64,000 nucleotides of DNA. It comes from Marinirhabdus sp963799365. GTDB taxonomy: Bacteria; Bacteroidota; Bacteroidia; Flavobacteriales; Flavobacteriaceae. The stretch spans positions 248,001 through 312,000 of the forward strand of contig CAWCWV010000017.1 of NCBI GenBank assembly GCA_963799365.1, given 5' to 3'. A program made the position numbers and the translations under genes. Under the pieces are notes generated by a model that saw only the letters and a program-made list of their open reading frames with translations, was not told the origin of the DNA and made no database searches. Shown one piece after another: positions 8,930 through 19,059 of the stretch. Position 1 is the first letter of the stretch; every line of letters starts with the position of its first letter.

Positions 8930-9955
8930 TTATTGCGACAAAAGCGAAATCCATTGATGTTTCACTACCTCCCAATCAAATTGTTCGACTTTTTTTCGTG
9001 CGGCTAGCGCCATAGCCTTTGCTATTTGGGGGTTTTCCAATAGCTTTTGGATGGCCTGAACAAAAGCTTCAGGATGTTCCTTAGGTACTAAAAAACCGTC
9101 TACAGCATCTTCAATTAAATAAGGTAATCCGCCAACATTGGTAGAAACTACTGGCAATCCAAGTGCCATTGCTTCCATAACGCTCACGGGCGTATTATCG
9201 AAATTAGTGGTGTTTATAAAAATGTCATGATTTGTAGCCAAAGAAACCCAGTCTTCTTTACTTAATATTCCAGTAAATGTCACGGGTAGGTTTTCCTCTC
9301 GAGCGCGGTCTTTACATTTTGCAAAACTTTCATCTTTGGGTGGACCCACCATCGTTAGCGTGGCGGTATACCCTCACTGTATTAATAAATCTAGAACATC
9401 CAGCGCCAATTGCGGATTATAGAGCTTCGAAAAGGAACGCACCCACAAAAGTTTAGGTTGTGGATTTTTCCGTAGTAAAAAAGGATAGTTTTCTATTTGT
9501 AATGTGTTAGGGATATGAATGAGGTTTGTAAATCCTTGTTTTTTAAAAGCTTCCATCAAATAGTAGGATGGCGCCACATTTACTTGGGCTCCTTCAAACA
9601 GTGCTTTACTTTTTTTGGGACTATTTTGGAGTCTTGTGGGGAGATTTCCGCCGTGCAAAATAGGTATGTAGGAAATTTGAAGCTGTCGGCATAGTTTTGC
9701 AATAATATAAGCGTAGTAAAAATTCAAAGTACTGTAAGTGTCTATTATTACCAGGTCTACTGTTTTCCTATGTTTCCAAACAGTATGCAACATATCCAGC
9801 ATGCGTTGTGCTTTTATTTTTTTATCTGATACTGCAATAACCTCGAAACCCTCCTCCTTTAATCTAGGAGCAAGCACATCAATAGCTGTGGCCGTATGGC
9901 CTTTATGCTTCAATTTGTTCCCTATGTACAGGAGTCTCTTTTTTTCCATAGTCAA
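8930..9955 (-). pseudogene. GT4 glycosyltransferase interrupted by an in-frame TGA
   Basis: Two ORFs in the same frame form one GT-B glycosyltransferase of about 341 residues. The N-terminal part (9374-9955) has the acceptor-side Rossmann fold (LLYIGNKLKHKGHTATAID). The C-terminal part (8930-9352) has MVGPPKDES and the donor-site E(x7)E region FDNTPVSVMEAMALGLPVV, followed by GGLPYLIED. They are separated only by TGA at 9374-9376, in the phrase LLIQ-stop-GYTATLTMVGP, so one substitution would restore the protein. No frame change is needed. The start could be ATG at 9955 or 9949; both overlap the end of the polymerase gene by about 50 bp, as in a tight operon. Confidence 0.8.
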
Positions 9956-11238
9956 TATTCAGCAAAGATAACCCATAAATAAAAGCAGGGGCGGCAATAC
10001 GCATGGAGGAATGGGCGATGGTCAAGAACCAGAAAATAATAAATGGAAGAAAATATATATTTTTTCTTCCATTTAATTTCGAAATAAACGGAACGAATAT
10101 TAAAATAAGGAGGGCAAAAATACCCATCAAACCATGTTCCGAGAACATTCTCGAAATTTCATTATGGCTTGGAAGTTCAATATTTAATTCTTCCTCATAA
10201 AAATCGGTTGACCGCCCAACGCCCAATCCAAAAATTGGTTGTTCACTAAATGCTTTTAAATCGGCATTTAACAAATCGGCCCTACCCGTTGTAACATCTT
10301 GCTTTTCCCTACCTAAGGCATCCTTATTAGCATATCTATTGGCTATAAGGCCATCAGTTTGTAAAACGGAATAAGTCCATATTGCCATACAAGCACCTAT
10401 CACTGCAATAACTCTATAAGAGATTATAAATTTTGTGTCGAATCCTTGATATAAAATAATATATCAAGGTAAAAACTGCGACCATTATAGCCGCTACCAA
10501 AACGCCACCTCTAGAAAAAGTTATAATCGCTCTATGCGCAAATCCTAAGAGAATAAACATCATTAATAGGTGTAAAAGCTTGTTCTTATACGGAATTAAA
10601 AAACGGCTGTACAAGATAAATACTCCTAATCCCAAAACTGTTGCAACTTGATTTGGACCATATCCTCCAGAGGTTGCTGAAGTAGAAGCTGTTCCTGTAA
10701 TGACTTCTCTAATATTAATGTTAAAAAAATAAATATAAAGTGTCATTGAAATTAGAGGGTATACCATAAAATTCAAACACGTAAAAAATTCTTTTAACTT
10801 TAAGGATCTACCATAGCAATACATGGCTGCCATTGTTAAACATAATGGACCACTTAGATTGAACAAAATGGTTTGCCGAAAAGTAGTATCGAATTCTTGG
10901 TTTAAAAAAGAAACATACACTCCAGGCAATAGGAGTAAAAAATAGATAATGTAGGTTAATGAACTTCGTTTAAAACCGTTGTAGAACATTCCAATTATCA
11001 AATAAACAATGACCATATACTTACCAGTCTCGTATAAAAAAAAGGCTTTGGTCATTCTAAAGAATACTTCGGCCCCAACCATATATGACGTGGCAATAAG
11101 AACTTCCCTATGTTTATTTGGTAGAACAAATATTCTATATAAAAAGTAAACAACAACAATCAAAAAATAAATAATAATTGCTCCCCTGAATGCGGTGGCT
11201 AAGAGACCTATGCCTAAGTGAAAAAACACAAAGAACAA
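9903..11238 (-). pseudogene. O-antigen ligase/polymerase (Wzy-like), frameshifted
   Basis: A polytopic membrane protein with many hydrophobic spans. The first ORF (10414-11238, TTG start) ends in an artificial tail after YYFIS. In the next frame GFDTKFIISYRVIAVIGACMAIW continues smoothly into the second ORF (9903-10403), which carries the Wzy_C region: GRADLLNADLKAF and PIFGLGVGRS, then SHNEISRMFSEHGLMG. Removing one base near 10430-10447 joins them. The family polymerises or ligates undecaprenyl-linked repeat units on the periplasmic face. The N-terminus is uncertain: the frame is open back to a stop at 11278-11280 that is also the stop of the upstream gene, and no ATG lies between. This is the only Wzy candidate in the window. 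Confidence 0.78.
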
Positions 11239-11277
11239 CGGGTGATTTGCTATTTTGGTTATTGTTGAAATAGGAGT

Positions 11278-12400
11278 TTATTTTTGTTCTAAAATTTCTT
11301 GTAAGATACGATGGTTATAGTACGAATAGGTAAACTTAGATGTAATGGAATATCCATTCACAGCTTTCTTTTTTAATACTTTAGTATTTTCACTTAGAAT
11401 TTCTTTTAAAACAACTGAAAGTCGTTCTGCAGTCGTTGGAGAGAAACTATATCCATTTTGTTCATTTACATATTGTCCAATACTAGATACCTCTGAAACG
11501 ATAGGAAGACACCCAAAATTCATTCCTTCTGCAATTACTTTAGGAAACCCTTCTGAAGCAGTGCTGGGTAAGAGTAAAAAACTACTTTCCCTGTATATAG
11601 CAAATACCTTGTCTCTTGGTAAAAAACCGTGAAATAATGCAGGTAATCCTAACGCAATACACTGTTCTTTATATGCCTTCATGCGTGTACCATTGCCTAT
11701 AAAATGTATTTTTTTTACTAGCTCCAAGGGTGTATTTGCAAAAGCATCAATAATACGTTGTACGCCTTTGGCATCATCCAGCCTCCCTACAAAAATGAAT
11801 GAAAAAGGTCCTTCGTAAGACTTCTCGTTTTATAACAGCAATCCCTGCATTTCTATCTTCCAGCGTTAAGCAAGGATTTTCAAAAGAGTAACAGTGCTTT
11901 TGTTGTGCTGGCCATTGTCCATTGATAGTTACTTTTCGGGATTGTTTTTTTAATAAGTTTCTTTGTAAACGATATCCTAATGGCGCATTTTCCTGGTTCC
12001 AATTACCTGCATATTTGTACCAACCTTGTTTTTTACTGAAATAAGTAAGATAAGGGATAAGATACACTCCAATTCCTGTAGGAACCCTTAGTTGAAAAGC
12101 ATCTACCTTTTTCAAGGTTTTTTTTACCACAGCAATTGTTTTTGGTGCCTGCAACAGTATTTTTAATTTATTAAGCGCTGTTGTTCCGCCAGAGGGAGGT
12201 AACGGCACAAAAATGATATTCGAATGAAGATAGGGTAAAGAACTGGGCGGAGCTTCACTGGTATGCAGCATAGCCACATGATAAATAGTGTTAAAATGTT
12301 CAGCCAAATGGTTTATTTCACTAACCGTAGGTCCCCAACCTACTATCCTCCCATGTGCATCTTTGTAATGTTCGGTATGTGAAATAATGGCGAGTTTCAT
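11278..12400 (-). pseudogene. GT4 glycosyltransferase, frameshifted
   Basis: The N-terminal ORF begins MKLAIISHTEHYKD at 12400; an ORF start further upstream at 12442 would lie inside the previous gene. It stays in frame to about 11810, then ends in an unrelated tail. The neighbouring frame supplies GPFSFIFVGRLDDAKGVQRI, the canonical start of a GT-B donor domain, leading into 11278-11727 with IHFIGNGTRMK and SEGFPKVIAEGMNFGCLPIV (E(x7)E motif). One base too many lies in the stretch around 11808-11815. Repaired length would be about 374 residues, normal for the family. The start overlaps the stop of the gene upstream (ATGATCATG arrangement at 12398-12406), which supports translational coupling. 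Confidence 0.8.
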
Positions 12401-12402
12401 GA

Positions 12403-13486
12403 TCATAAAACCTTTATATATTTTTGAATTATAACGTCCCATGTAAATTTATGGGACCAGGTAATCGCTCCTTGCGAATAGCTTTCATAATCCTGCAAGA
12501 TAGTTTCTAATGCGCTTACAATAGCATCTGTATCATTATATGCGACCAATTTACCTGAAACACTTTGAGAAATTGCATCTTCTATTCCACAGTTCTTAGC
12601 TCCAATGGCTGGTAAACCTAGTGCATTTGCCTCCAAAATAGCTATCCCGAAGCCTTCTACATCCCCTTCTGCAGTGGCCTGACTTAACATAATAAAAACT
12701 GAAGCCTTTTGCAATAATTCAATCTTTTGTGCTTCGGAAACTTTTCCGTGAAAAATTACTGATTCTGCTACACCTATTTCTTTCGCCAATTGCAACGCAA
12801 CTTCTTTTTCAGTAGGAATACCCGCCACGTGATACATAGCGCCAGGAAACCTTTTAAGAATAGCTGGCATAGCCCGTATTACGTTTTGTTGTCCTTTACG
12901 TTCGGTAACATTGCCTACCGTTATAAGTTGAATAGTTTCTGTAATATTAATTGTTGTTGTAAAAGGGGTTGCTATTTCAAACCCATTAGGAATAACTTCA
13001 ACATGCTTTAATCCCCAGGTTTCAATAAGAGACCTGGTATACGTAGAAACGGCAATCACTACATTAAGTCGTCTTACGCACCACTTAGTAACTATTTTTC
13101 TGAAAGAAGGAGGCATCGCTACTTCGGAACCATGAACAACGCCCACTATTTTTTTTGAAGTTACCAGGCTAAGTATCCCGCCAACCCAAAGTGAAAATTT
13201 GCCTGAAACTACTACTGTGTCGTTTTCCTTCACGAGAGCTAATGCACTGCAAAGGCGCTTTAAATAAGTAAGTAGTATATAATCTTTTTCTAGGGATTCT
13301 TTTTATTTGGTAGCCTTGTTTGCTATCAAAAATTGTCTCTTCTGCTCCTAAAGCAGAACGATAATCTGTCAATACTGTAACAGCAAAGTTATTTTTGGTC
13401 AAGGATGCCGCTAAGTGATGCGCATGAATTCCTATACCACCAGGTTGGGGAGGAAATTCAGAGGCTATGAGCAGGAGTTTAGTCAA
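12403..13486 (-). pseudogene. GT4 glycosyltransferase, frameshifted
   Basis: The first ORF (13169-13486) has the GT-B N-terminal signature LLIASEFPPQPGGIGIHAH, with a Gly-rich loop, but goes out of frame after LYTTYL. The other frame gives KRLCSALALVKENDTVVVSG and continues (12403-13233) through VVHGSEVAMP, VIPNGFE, LITVGNVTERKGQ and EGFGIAILEANALGLPAI (E(x7)E). Dropping one base in the TTTAAA-rich stretch around 13258-13266 restores a protein of about 360 residues. It is most similar in layout to mannosyl- and glucosyltransferases of the PimB/WbaZ type, but the donor is unknown. Overlaps the gene upstream by 8 bp. Confidence 0.8.
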
Positions 13487-14811
13487 GTGTTTGAATTAAG
13501 GGACCTTCGTGTAATTTTTTACTTGCCTTTCGCCAGGAAATAAGTACTTGTATACAAATAATAGGCATCAAAAAGATAGAGACAAAGATACCCAAAAGCA
13601 ATAGTTTTCGGTTCGTTTTAAATCGATAGGGGATAATAGAGGGTGGCACCGATTTTAGCAAAGCATATACAGCTCGTTTGTTTCCAAAGTAACTCCTAAA
13701 AAAATAGAGAACACTGGGTATAGGTCGAGGAGCAAAAATTTTGTTTGTCCTAAACGCATCCCAACTACCCATTTGTCTCAATCCCCCGGTTCCGACCTTA
13801 AGATGAATACGGGAAGCTTTTGGGTTTGAAATATTTTTATAGCCATTTACATAACATGCGCATACCAAATTCACCATCACCCATACGTTGTTTTTCAAAT
13901 TGACGATCAAACATTCCTATGTTTCGAAATACTTCTTTTTTCAGCAATACATTTCCAGTATCCAATTGATCGGCAATACGGTAGAATGAATAATGTTGAG
14001 GAATCTTTCCATCTCCTGTGTTCAGTGAAACTCCAGAGGAGGCATCGGCATTAAAATAATCTAAACACGCCAGATGATTTGTAATCCAATCTGTCCCAAC
14101 TCTACTATCATCATCAAAAAATAAAAGATATTCTCCGTTAGACATTTCTATGGCTGTATTGCGAGCCAACCAAAGTGCTTTTTCTTCCTGCCTTTTGAAT
14201 TGAAGGTCCAACTGAAACTTTTTGTAGAAGAATTCTGAAAATTCGTCTGATTGATCCACTACGATCACTTCAAAATTCTGATAAGTCTGCTTTTCAAGAT
14301 CTTCTAGAACATCTTTCAAATATTCATACCTGTTTAGTGTAGGTATAATTACAGATACAAATGGTTTTGAAACCACTAAATCACTAGAGAAAGTACTAAA
14401 ATCGTTATATGGTAAAACTTCTGAAGAAAGTTGTTGTTTTTGAACATTTTTAGCATAGGAAAAGGCATTGAATTCTGCAATTGGATTTTTAAAACTGAAT
14501 AATCTTATAATAAGAACATACCAGGACCAAACTGCACTAAAATAAGATCTCACAAATACATATTCATCCTGTAATGGAAGTTTATCAAAACGTGTATAAA
14601 AGCTATCCCCGCCCATATATCCACAATGAATTGCTTGCCATACAGTATCGTATTCCATCGCAGTTTTTGAAGTATAGCTGGAATTTGGTACAAATTTTTG
14701 CAAAAGCCCTTCAGGAAGACTGCTCACCTTTGGATAGATATAGGTTCCGTTCCGCCTAGGAATAGAGAAATAGCGAACAGGTTGCAGATAAAGCAAAAAT
14801 CTAAAAGGCAT
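13479..14811 (-). pseudogene. GT2 glycosyltransferase with long N-terminal extension, frameshifted
   Basis: The first ORF (13837-14811) has about 150 residues of unrecognised N-terminal sequence and then a GT-A domain: VSVIIPTLNRYEYLKDVLED, VVDQSDE and the metal-binding LLFFDDDSRVGTDW. It breaks after RMGDGEFGMR, close to the usual end of the GT2 core. The other frame continues with CYVNGYKNISNPKA and GTGGLRQMGSWDAFR, ending in a hydrophobic span plus basic tail (13479-13910). One surplus base near 13858-13866 explains the break. The repaired protein would be about 443 residues with a C-terminal membrane anchor. The N-terminal extension may be a separate sugar- or partner-binding domain. Confidence 0.78.
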
Positions 14812-14826
14812 ATGCGAAGGTAGGCT

Positions 14827-15702
14827 TTACTCGGTTTCTGAAAAATAGGTTTCAATAAAAATTTTGGTAAACTTTTCAGCTCCGTCTGTGTTCAAATGGA
14901 CTTGATCACTAAAATCAACTCTCTGTTCCATACTGCCAGAAAAGTTAGTATAATTAGGTAAATAGGTGTGTAACGTTTTAAAATCGTCTTTTAACCCATA
15001 ATACGGGCTCGTAAAAAAATAGATCTTTATATTGTTTTGTTCACAAAGTTGGATAAGGTTTAGGTATAACTCGTTTTCTTTGGTTATGGTACCATCTGGT
15101 ACAAACGGTTCATCTTTCTCTAGCACTCCTTCTAACGGCATATACCCCATACTAGCAGTATAGTTATACCCACCGCCAACAGCAGAAGAAACAACCTCCC
15201 TAAATCCTAGTCTCCCTGCATATTTCTGGTATCGATAAAATGGAACATACTTGTAAAATCTGTAAGAAGCATCGTATTGCTCAAAATAATTATAAACTTC
15301 TTCTTCGTGAACATATGGTATCCAAGCGACTTCGCCTATAGGGTCTGGAATTTCATTCATATACTGGAAATCTACTTGAACATATACTGCATTGGTGGTA
15401 GTGTGTTTCAGGAATTCTTTAAACAACGCAATGGTTTCAACGATATTGGTAGCATTCATTCCTAGGTTATAGCCTTTCTTGCCAGTTTGTACTTCTATAA
15501 GATTCGGTATTATAGAATAGTTTACACGGGAAGAACCTAAGAGTACATAATCTACTTTAGTAGCATCCATATCTCGAACCCACATCAACTTATTTCTATA
15601 CGCTCCAGTATGATACACGGTGGTAAATACTACATCCAAGACCACACTTGAAATAAGGATGAATCCAACTAAAATTAGTATATATTTTAAAAAATTTTTC
15701 AT
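14827..15702 (-). CDS. SGNH-like (AlgX/DltD-type) acetylation partner protein
   Basis: A 291-residue protein with one N-terminal membrane anchor and an otherwise extracytoplasmic body. It carries YVLLGSSRVNYS, a GxSR block I with a candidate catalytic Ser, an NLGMNATN block and, near the C-terminus, DQVHLNTDGAEKF, a DxxHLN block with candidate catalytic Asp and His. These are the marks of SGNH-type proteins that work with MBOAT acyltransferases, such as AlgJ/AlgX and DltD. The start codon overlaps the MBOAT stop by one base (TAATG at 15700-15704), so the pair is almost certainly co-translated. It probably completes O-acylation of the polysaccharide in the periplasm. Whether it is a true transferase or esterase is not known. 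Confidence 0.75.
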   Translation of the reverse strand: MKNFLKYILILVGFILISSVVLDVVFTTVYHTGAYRNKLMWVRDMDATKVDYVLLGSSRVNYSIIPNLIEVQTGKKGYNLGMNATNIVETIALFKEFLKHTTTNAVYVQVDFQYMNEIPDPIGEVAWIPYVHEEEVYNYFEQYDASYRFYKYVPFYRYQKYAGRLGFREVVSSAVGGGYNYTASMGYMPLEGVLEKDEPFVPDGTITKENELYLNLIQLCEQNNIKIYFFTSPYYGLKDDFKTLHTYLPNYTNFSGSMEQRVDFSDQVHLNTDGAEKFTKIFIETYFSETE

Positions 15703-17132
15703 TAAAACCTAAAGTAATAGAACTGTTTCACATCTTCAAAATTACCGAATACAACAATGAGTAAAATCACAACCATGGTTTTTAATAGCTCTGGCTTCGC
15801 CGAGAATAAGGGAAATTCTTTGTTTCGGTTATACCATTCCCACCAAAACAAAATCAAAATAAGGGGGATAAGCTCAAAAGAATATCTGTAGATTCCCAAA
15901 TAATCTATCGTAAAAGTAAATGATGCGACCTGCTTATAATACCCTATCGCTTCTGCCATACTTGTAGTCCTAAAAAGCACTCTGGTAAAGGCCATACAAG
16001 AGAATACCAGTCCCATTTCAAAAAAAGCTCGTAGCGTAGGTAATTTGTTTGGGTTTACTTCATCAAATGAATGTTTCTTTTTACTTTTTAAACTGAATAG
16101 AACATACAAAATTCCACACACCAAGCCCCAAATAATAAAGGTCCAATTGGCACCATGCCAAAAACCACTCACAATAAAAATAATAGCAACATTCCGCAAT
16201 TGATTTAGTTTAGAACCTCGAGATCCCCCTAAGGGAATGTAAACATAGTCTCGAAACCAGGTAGATAGCGATATATGCCATCGCCGCCAAAACTCTGCTA
16301 TATCTCGAGAAAAATATGGGAATGCAAAGTTTTGCTTTAAATCAAAACCAAATAACCTAGAAGTACCAATAGCCATATCACTATACCCAGAAAAGTCTCC
16401 ATAAATTTGAAAAGCAAAAAGAACTGCCCCCAACAACAGCGTGCTGCCAGAATAATTTTCGTAATCGTTAAAGATCATGGTGACATAGATGGCACAATTA
16501 TCTGCAATCACTACTTTTTTAAATAATCCCCATAGAATTTGACGCAAACCGTCCACAGCTGCTCCATATTTAAATTGGCGCTGTTTTAAAAATTGTGGCA
16601 ACAAATTAGAAGCACGCTCAATTGGTCCTGCCACCAGCTGCGGAAAGAAACTAACGAAAGTTGCAAATGCAATGAAGTTACTTGAAGGAACTATCTTTCG
16701 ATTATAAATATCGATAGAATAGCTCAATGTTTGAAATGTATAAAAACTTATTCCTACTGGTAGGATAATGTTTAGGGTATATCCTTCTATTGGCTGTCCA
16801 AAAAGAGTAAAAGCATCAATGAAATTTTCAATAAAAAAATTATAATACTTAAAAAATCCTAACAGTCCTAAGTTTATAAAAAGACTAATCCCTAGTAATA
16901 TTTTTCTACGAGCTTTATTAAAATTTCTATACAAATAGATCCCTACTACAAAGTCTATAGCTGTACTAAAAGCAATAAGCCCTAGAAAACGATAATCCCA
17001 CCAGCCATAAAATATATAGCTCGCCACCACTAACACTATGTTTTGGGCCTTAATACTCCTATTGCAAACAAACCAGTATACTATAAATACTATGGGTAAA
17101 AAAATGGCAAAATCTAAAGAGTTAAATAACAC
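15702..17132 (-). CDS. MBOAT family O-acyltransferase (AlgI-like)
   Basis: A 476-residue polytopic membrane protein with the full AlgI/DltB pattern: LPVGISFYTFQTLSYSIDIY, then FFPQLVAGPIERASNLLPQF, then RRWHISLSTWFRDYVYIPLG, and the conserved active-site His in SGFWHGANWTFIIWG. The family moves acetyl or other acyl groups across the membrane onto extracellular glycans. Length is typical. Its immediate neighbour is the SGNH-like protein, with overlapping stop and start. The FkbM methyltransferase upstream ends only five bases before this gene starts. The acyl group and target sugar cannot be told from sequence. Confidence 0.92.
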   Translation of the reverse strand: MLFNSLDFAIFLPIVFIVYWFVCNRSIKAQNIVLVVASYIFYGWWDYRFLGLIAFSTAIDFVVGIYLYRNFNKARRKILLGISLFINLGLLGFFKYYNFFIENFIDAFTLFGQPIEGYTLNIILPVGISFYTFQTLSYSIDIYNRKIVPSSNFIAFATFVSFFPQLVAGPIERASNLLPQFLKQRQFKYGAAVDGLRQILWGLFKKVVIADNCAIYVTMIFNDYENYSGSTLLLGAVLFAFQIYGDFSGYSDMAIGTSRLFGFDLKQNFAFPYFSRDIAEFWRRWHISLSTWFRDYVYIPLGGSRGSKLNQLRNVAIIFIVSGFWHGANWTFIIWGLVCGILYVLFSLKSKKKHSFDEVNPNKLPTLRAFFEMGLVFSCMAFTRVLFRTTSMAEAIGYYKQVASFTFTIDYLGIYRYSFELIPLILILFWWEWYNRNKEFPLFSAKPELLKTMVVILLIVVFGNFEDVKQFYYFRF

Positions 17133-17137
17133 AGTTT

Positions 17138-17977
17138 TTATTTATAAATACAGAAAATATTTAATGGTAAAGCTTTTTTTACATCAAATGGGCTCAAATT
17201 CATATCAAGCATGGTATAGCCGTTTCTCTCAAAAAAGTCACAAATAGTTCGATCTCCATTGGTTTCTACTACAAATATTGGTTTGAGCTTTTTTAATATT
17301 TTTTCAGCACCTTCAAGTATATCTAGTTCAATACCATCCACATCTATCTTTATTAAATCTAGTCTTTTAAAGTCCTTAAAATAGTGGTCTAAAACAATCA
17401 TTTCAACATTCTTCTCAGATCTTAATTGGTGTTTTTCTAATAGTGTTTTATCTGTATTAGACGTTGTAGAAGCCATTGAAATAGCAACACTTCCAGGAAT
17501 CTTGCCTACTGCAAGGTTATTTGGAATTATTACAGAATTAAGATCATTTAATTCAATCGATTTACAGAATGTTTGAAACAAATTAGGATGTGGCTCAAAC
17601 GAATACACTTTACCTACCCTACAAACAGATTGTGCCCAAACCAAACTCAAAAAACCAAAATTTGCACCTACATCTGCTACAACATAGTCGTCTATATCGC
17701 TATGCTTATAAGCTTTCAACAATTGAATTGTATTTCTTAAGAGTTTTGTTTCAATACCTCCCTCTTTGGCTTTGGAAGCAATTTGAATAGAACTTACAAA
17801 TTTAAAAACTACATCATAAGAGCCATAAACTTTTGATATAGCTACCACAATTTCCCTATATCCACTTTGATTTCGGAAAAAGAACTCACGAATAGGTTTC
17901 AATAATTTAGATTTTCCCAACGCTTTACGCCAAGATTTGGGTATAATTTTATAGATATATGCTCTTATACTATTCAT
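17138..17977 (-). CDS. FkbM family methyltransferase
   Basis: A 279-residue SAM-dependent methyltransferase. Motif I is VVADVGANFGFLSLVWA, followed by YSFEPHPNLFQTF (the acidic residue binds the SAM ribose), LIKIDVDGIELDILEGA and a C-terminal FVVETNGDR. FkbM enzymes O-methylate sugars and polyketides. In a glycan locus, capping or internal O-methylation of a sugar is the probable job. The N-terminal 90 residues before motif I are less conserved. It overlaps the exostosin-like gene upstream by 8 bp. A second FkbM member sits at 19060-19950. Confidence 0.88.
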   Translation of the reverse strand: MNSIRAYIYKIIPKSWRKALGKSKLLKPIREFFFRNQSGYREIVVAISKVYGSYDVVFKFVSSIQIASKAKEGGIETKLLRNTIQLLKAYKHSDIDDYVVADVGANFGFLSLVWAQSVCRVGKVYSFEPHPNLFQTFCKSIELNDLNSVIIPNNLAVGKIPGSVAISMASTTSNTDKTLLEKHQLRSEKNVEMIVLDHYFKDFKRLDLIKIDVDGIELDILEGAEKILKKLKPIFVVETNGDRTICDFFERNGYTMLDMNLSPFDVKKALPLNIFCIYK

Positions 17978-19022
17978 CTATATACGATTTAAAAAATCCT
18001 CCCAAAGTTAAATGTTCTTGCCAAAGAGATCGGTTCTGTTGTTGCAAATCTTGAAATTGTTCAGCAGATAAATTTTGATGAAAATTTCTAACCTTTTCTG
18101 ATACTTTATTTCTGTTTTTATAGTCCACCCAAACCACGTGTTTCTTCCAATCGATTAGATTCTCTAGAGGCAGTGGGCTGTTGGTATTTATAAAAACGGG
18201 AATCCTACCCATTGCCAAAGCCTCATAAAAGCGAACAGAGAAATTTCCAGCGCCTCGCACGCAAACTACATAGTCTGTATTTTTCAAATTCTCATAGAAC
18301 TCCAAGGTAGTTTTATGTGTCTCTTTATTTTGAGTTACTCCAGCCCGATATTTTTTGCGGACTATGAAGTTTGTTTCAACATCAGTTGAATTTTGTAATC
18401 GCTTTAAAACAGATCCCCTTAAAAAAGAAGTAGAAAGCAGTTGCTGGGGCTCTTCTTTGGAAAACCCTGTATAACTCCTTATATTTCGGATAAATGTTTT
18501 ACCTATTTCCTTTATAGCATTTACAAGAGACGGATTGGATTGTCCACAAAACCCAACAACAGCTTTATCTTGATAGGATCTTTTAAAAATACTATCTCTA
18601 TCAAAATATTTTTCTAGAGGATCGGTAATAAATACAGGAAGTGCAGTTTGGTTGTTATTAAATTTTGATTTATACCCACTGGATCGAAGTACTATCACGT
18701 TTTTGAAATATGGGCTTCTAACTCCAAAATCACCAGCATTAAAAGCTAAAACTTTCTTATTTAAGGATGCACATTCCTTGATAAAAGCAACAGCGATAGC
18801 CTCTTGTTTAGTTTTTATGTAATAGTTCCAGGCCATAGGAAGTATGGCATAGTTTGCATCCTTTAATACGTCCGTAAATTCAAAATCTTTCTCCGAAAAA
18901 CCATATATAGCTTTTCGCTTTGCATCGGTAAAACCTTCCCCCTTAATAAAAGGTTTCAACAAGGGAAAGACTAGCCCGCGATGGTTTTTGTGATAATGCG
19001 ATTTTGGGTAGTAGAGTTTCAT
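17970..19022 (-). CDS. Exostosin-family (GT47-like) glycosyltransferase
   Basis: A 350-residue protein. The C-terminal half has the exostosin pattern CVRGAGNFSVRFYEALAMGR followed by IPVFINTNSPLPLENLIDW. Here the Glu in FYEALA and the following G-R-IPV strand form the nucleotide-sugar site. The N-terminal half has the matching PMAWNYYIKT and LAFNAGDFGV segments. Bacterial members add single sugars to O-antigens and capsules; the donor is unknown. No signal peptide or membrane anchor, so it acts at the cytoplasmic face. It overlaps the FkbM gene downstream by 8 bp and is separated by 37 bp from the one upstream. Confidence 0.78.
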   Translation of the reverse strand: MKLYYPKSHYHKNHRGLVFPLLKPFIKGEGFTDAKRKAIYGFSEKDFEFTDVLKDANYAILPMAWNYYIKTKQEAIAVAFIKECASLNKKVLAFNAGDFGVRSPYFKNVIVLRSSGYKSKFNNNQTALPVFITDPLEKYFDRDSIFKRSYQDKAVVGFCGQSNPSLVNAIKEIGKTFIRNIRSYTGFSKEEPQQLLSTSFLRGSVLKRLQNSTDVETNFIVRKKYRAGVTQNKETHKTTLEFYENLKNTDYVVCVRGAGNFSVRFYEALAMGRIPVFINTNSPLPLENLIDWKKHVVWVDYKNRNKVSEKVRNFHQNLSAEQFQDLQQQNRSLWQEHLTLGGFFKSYIDE

Positions 19023-19059
19023 ATAGACTCCATTTATCTGAATTTATTATTTTTCAAAA

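Noticed and set aside
9374..9376. Selenocysteine codon
   Set aside because: The TGA lies in a glycosyltransferase outside the active site, with no family precedent and no evident stem-loop; a nonsense change or sequence error is simpler.
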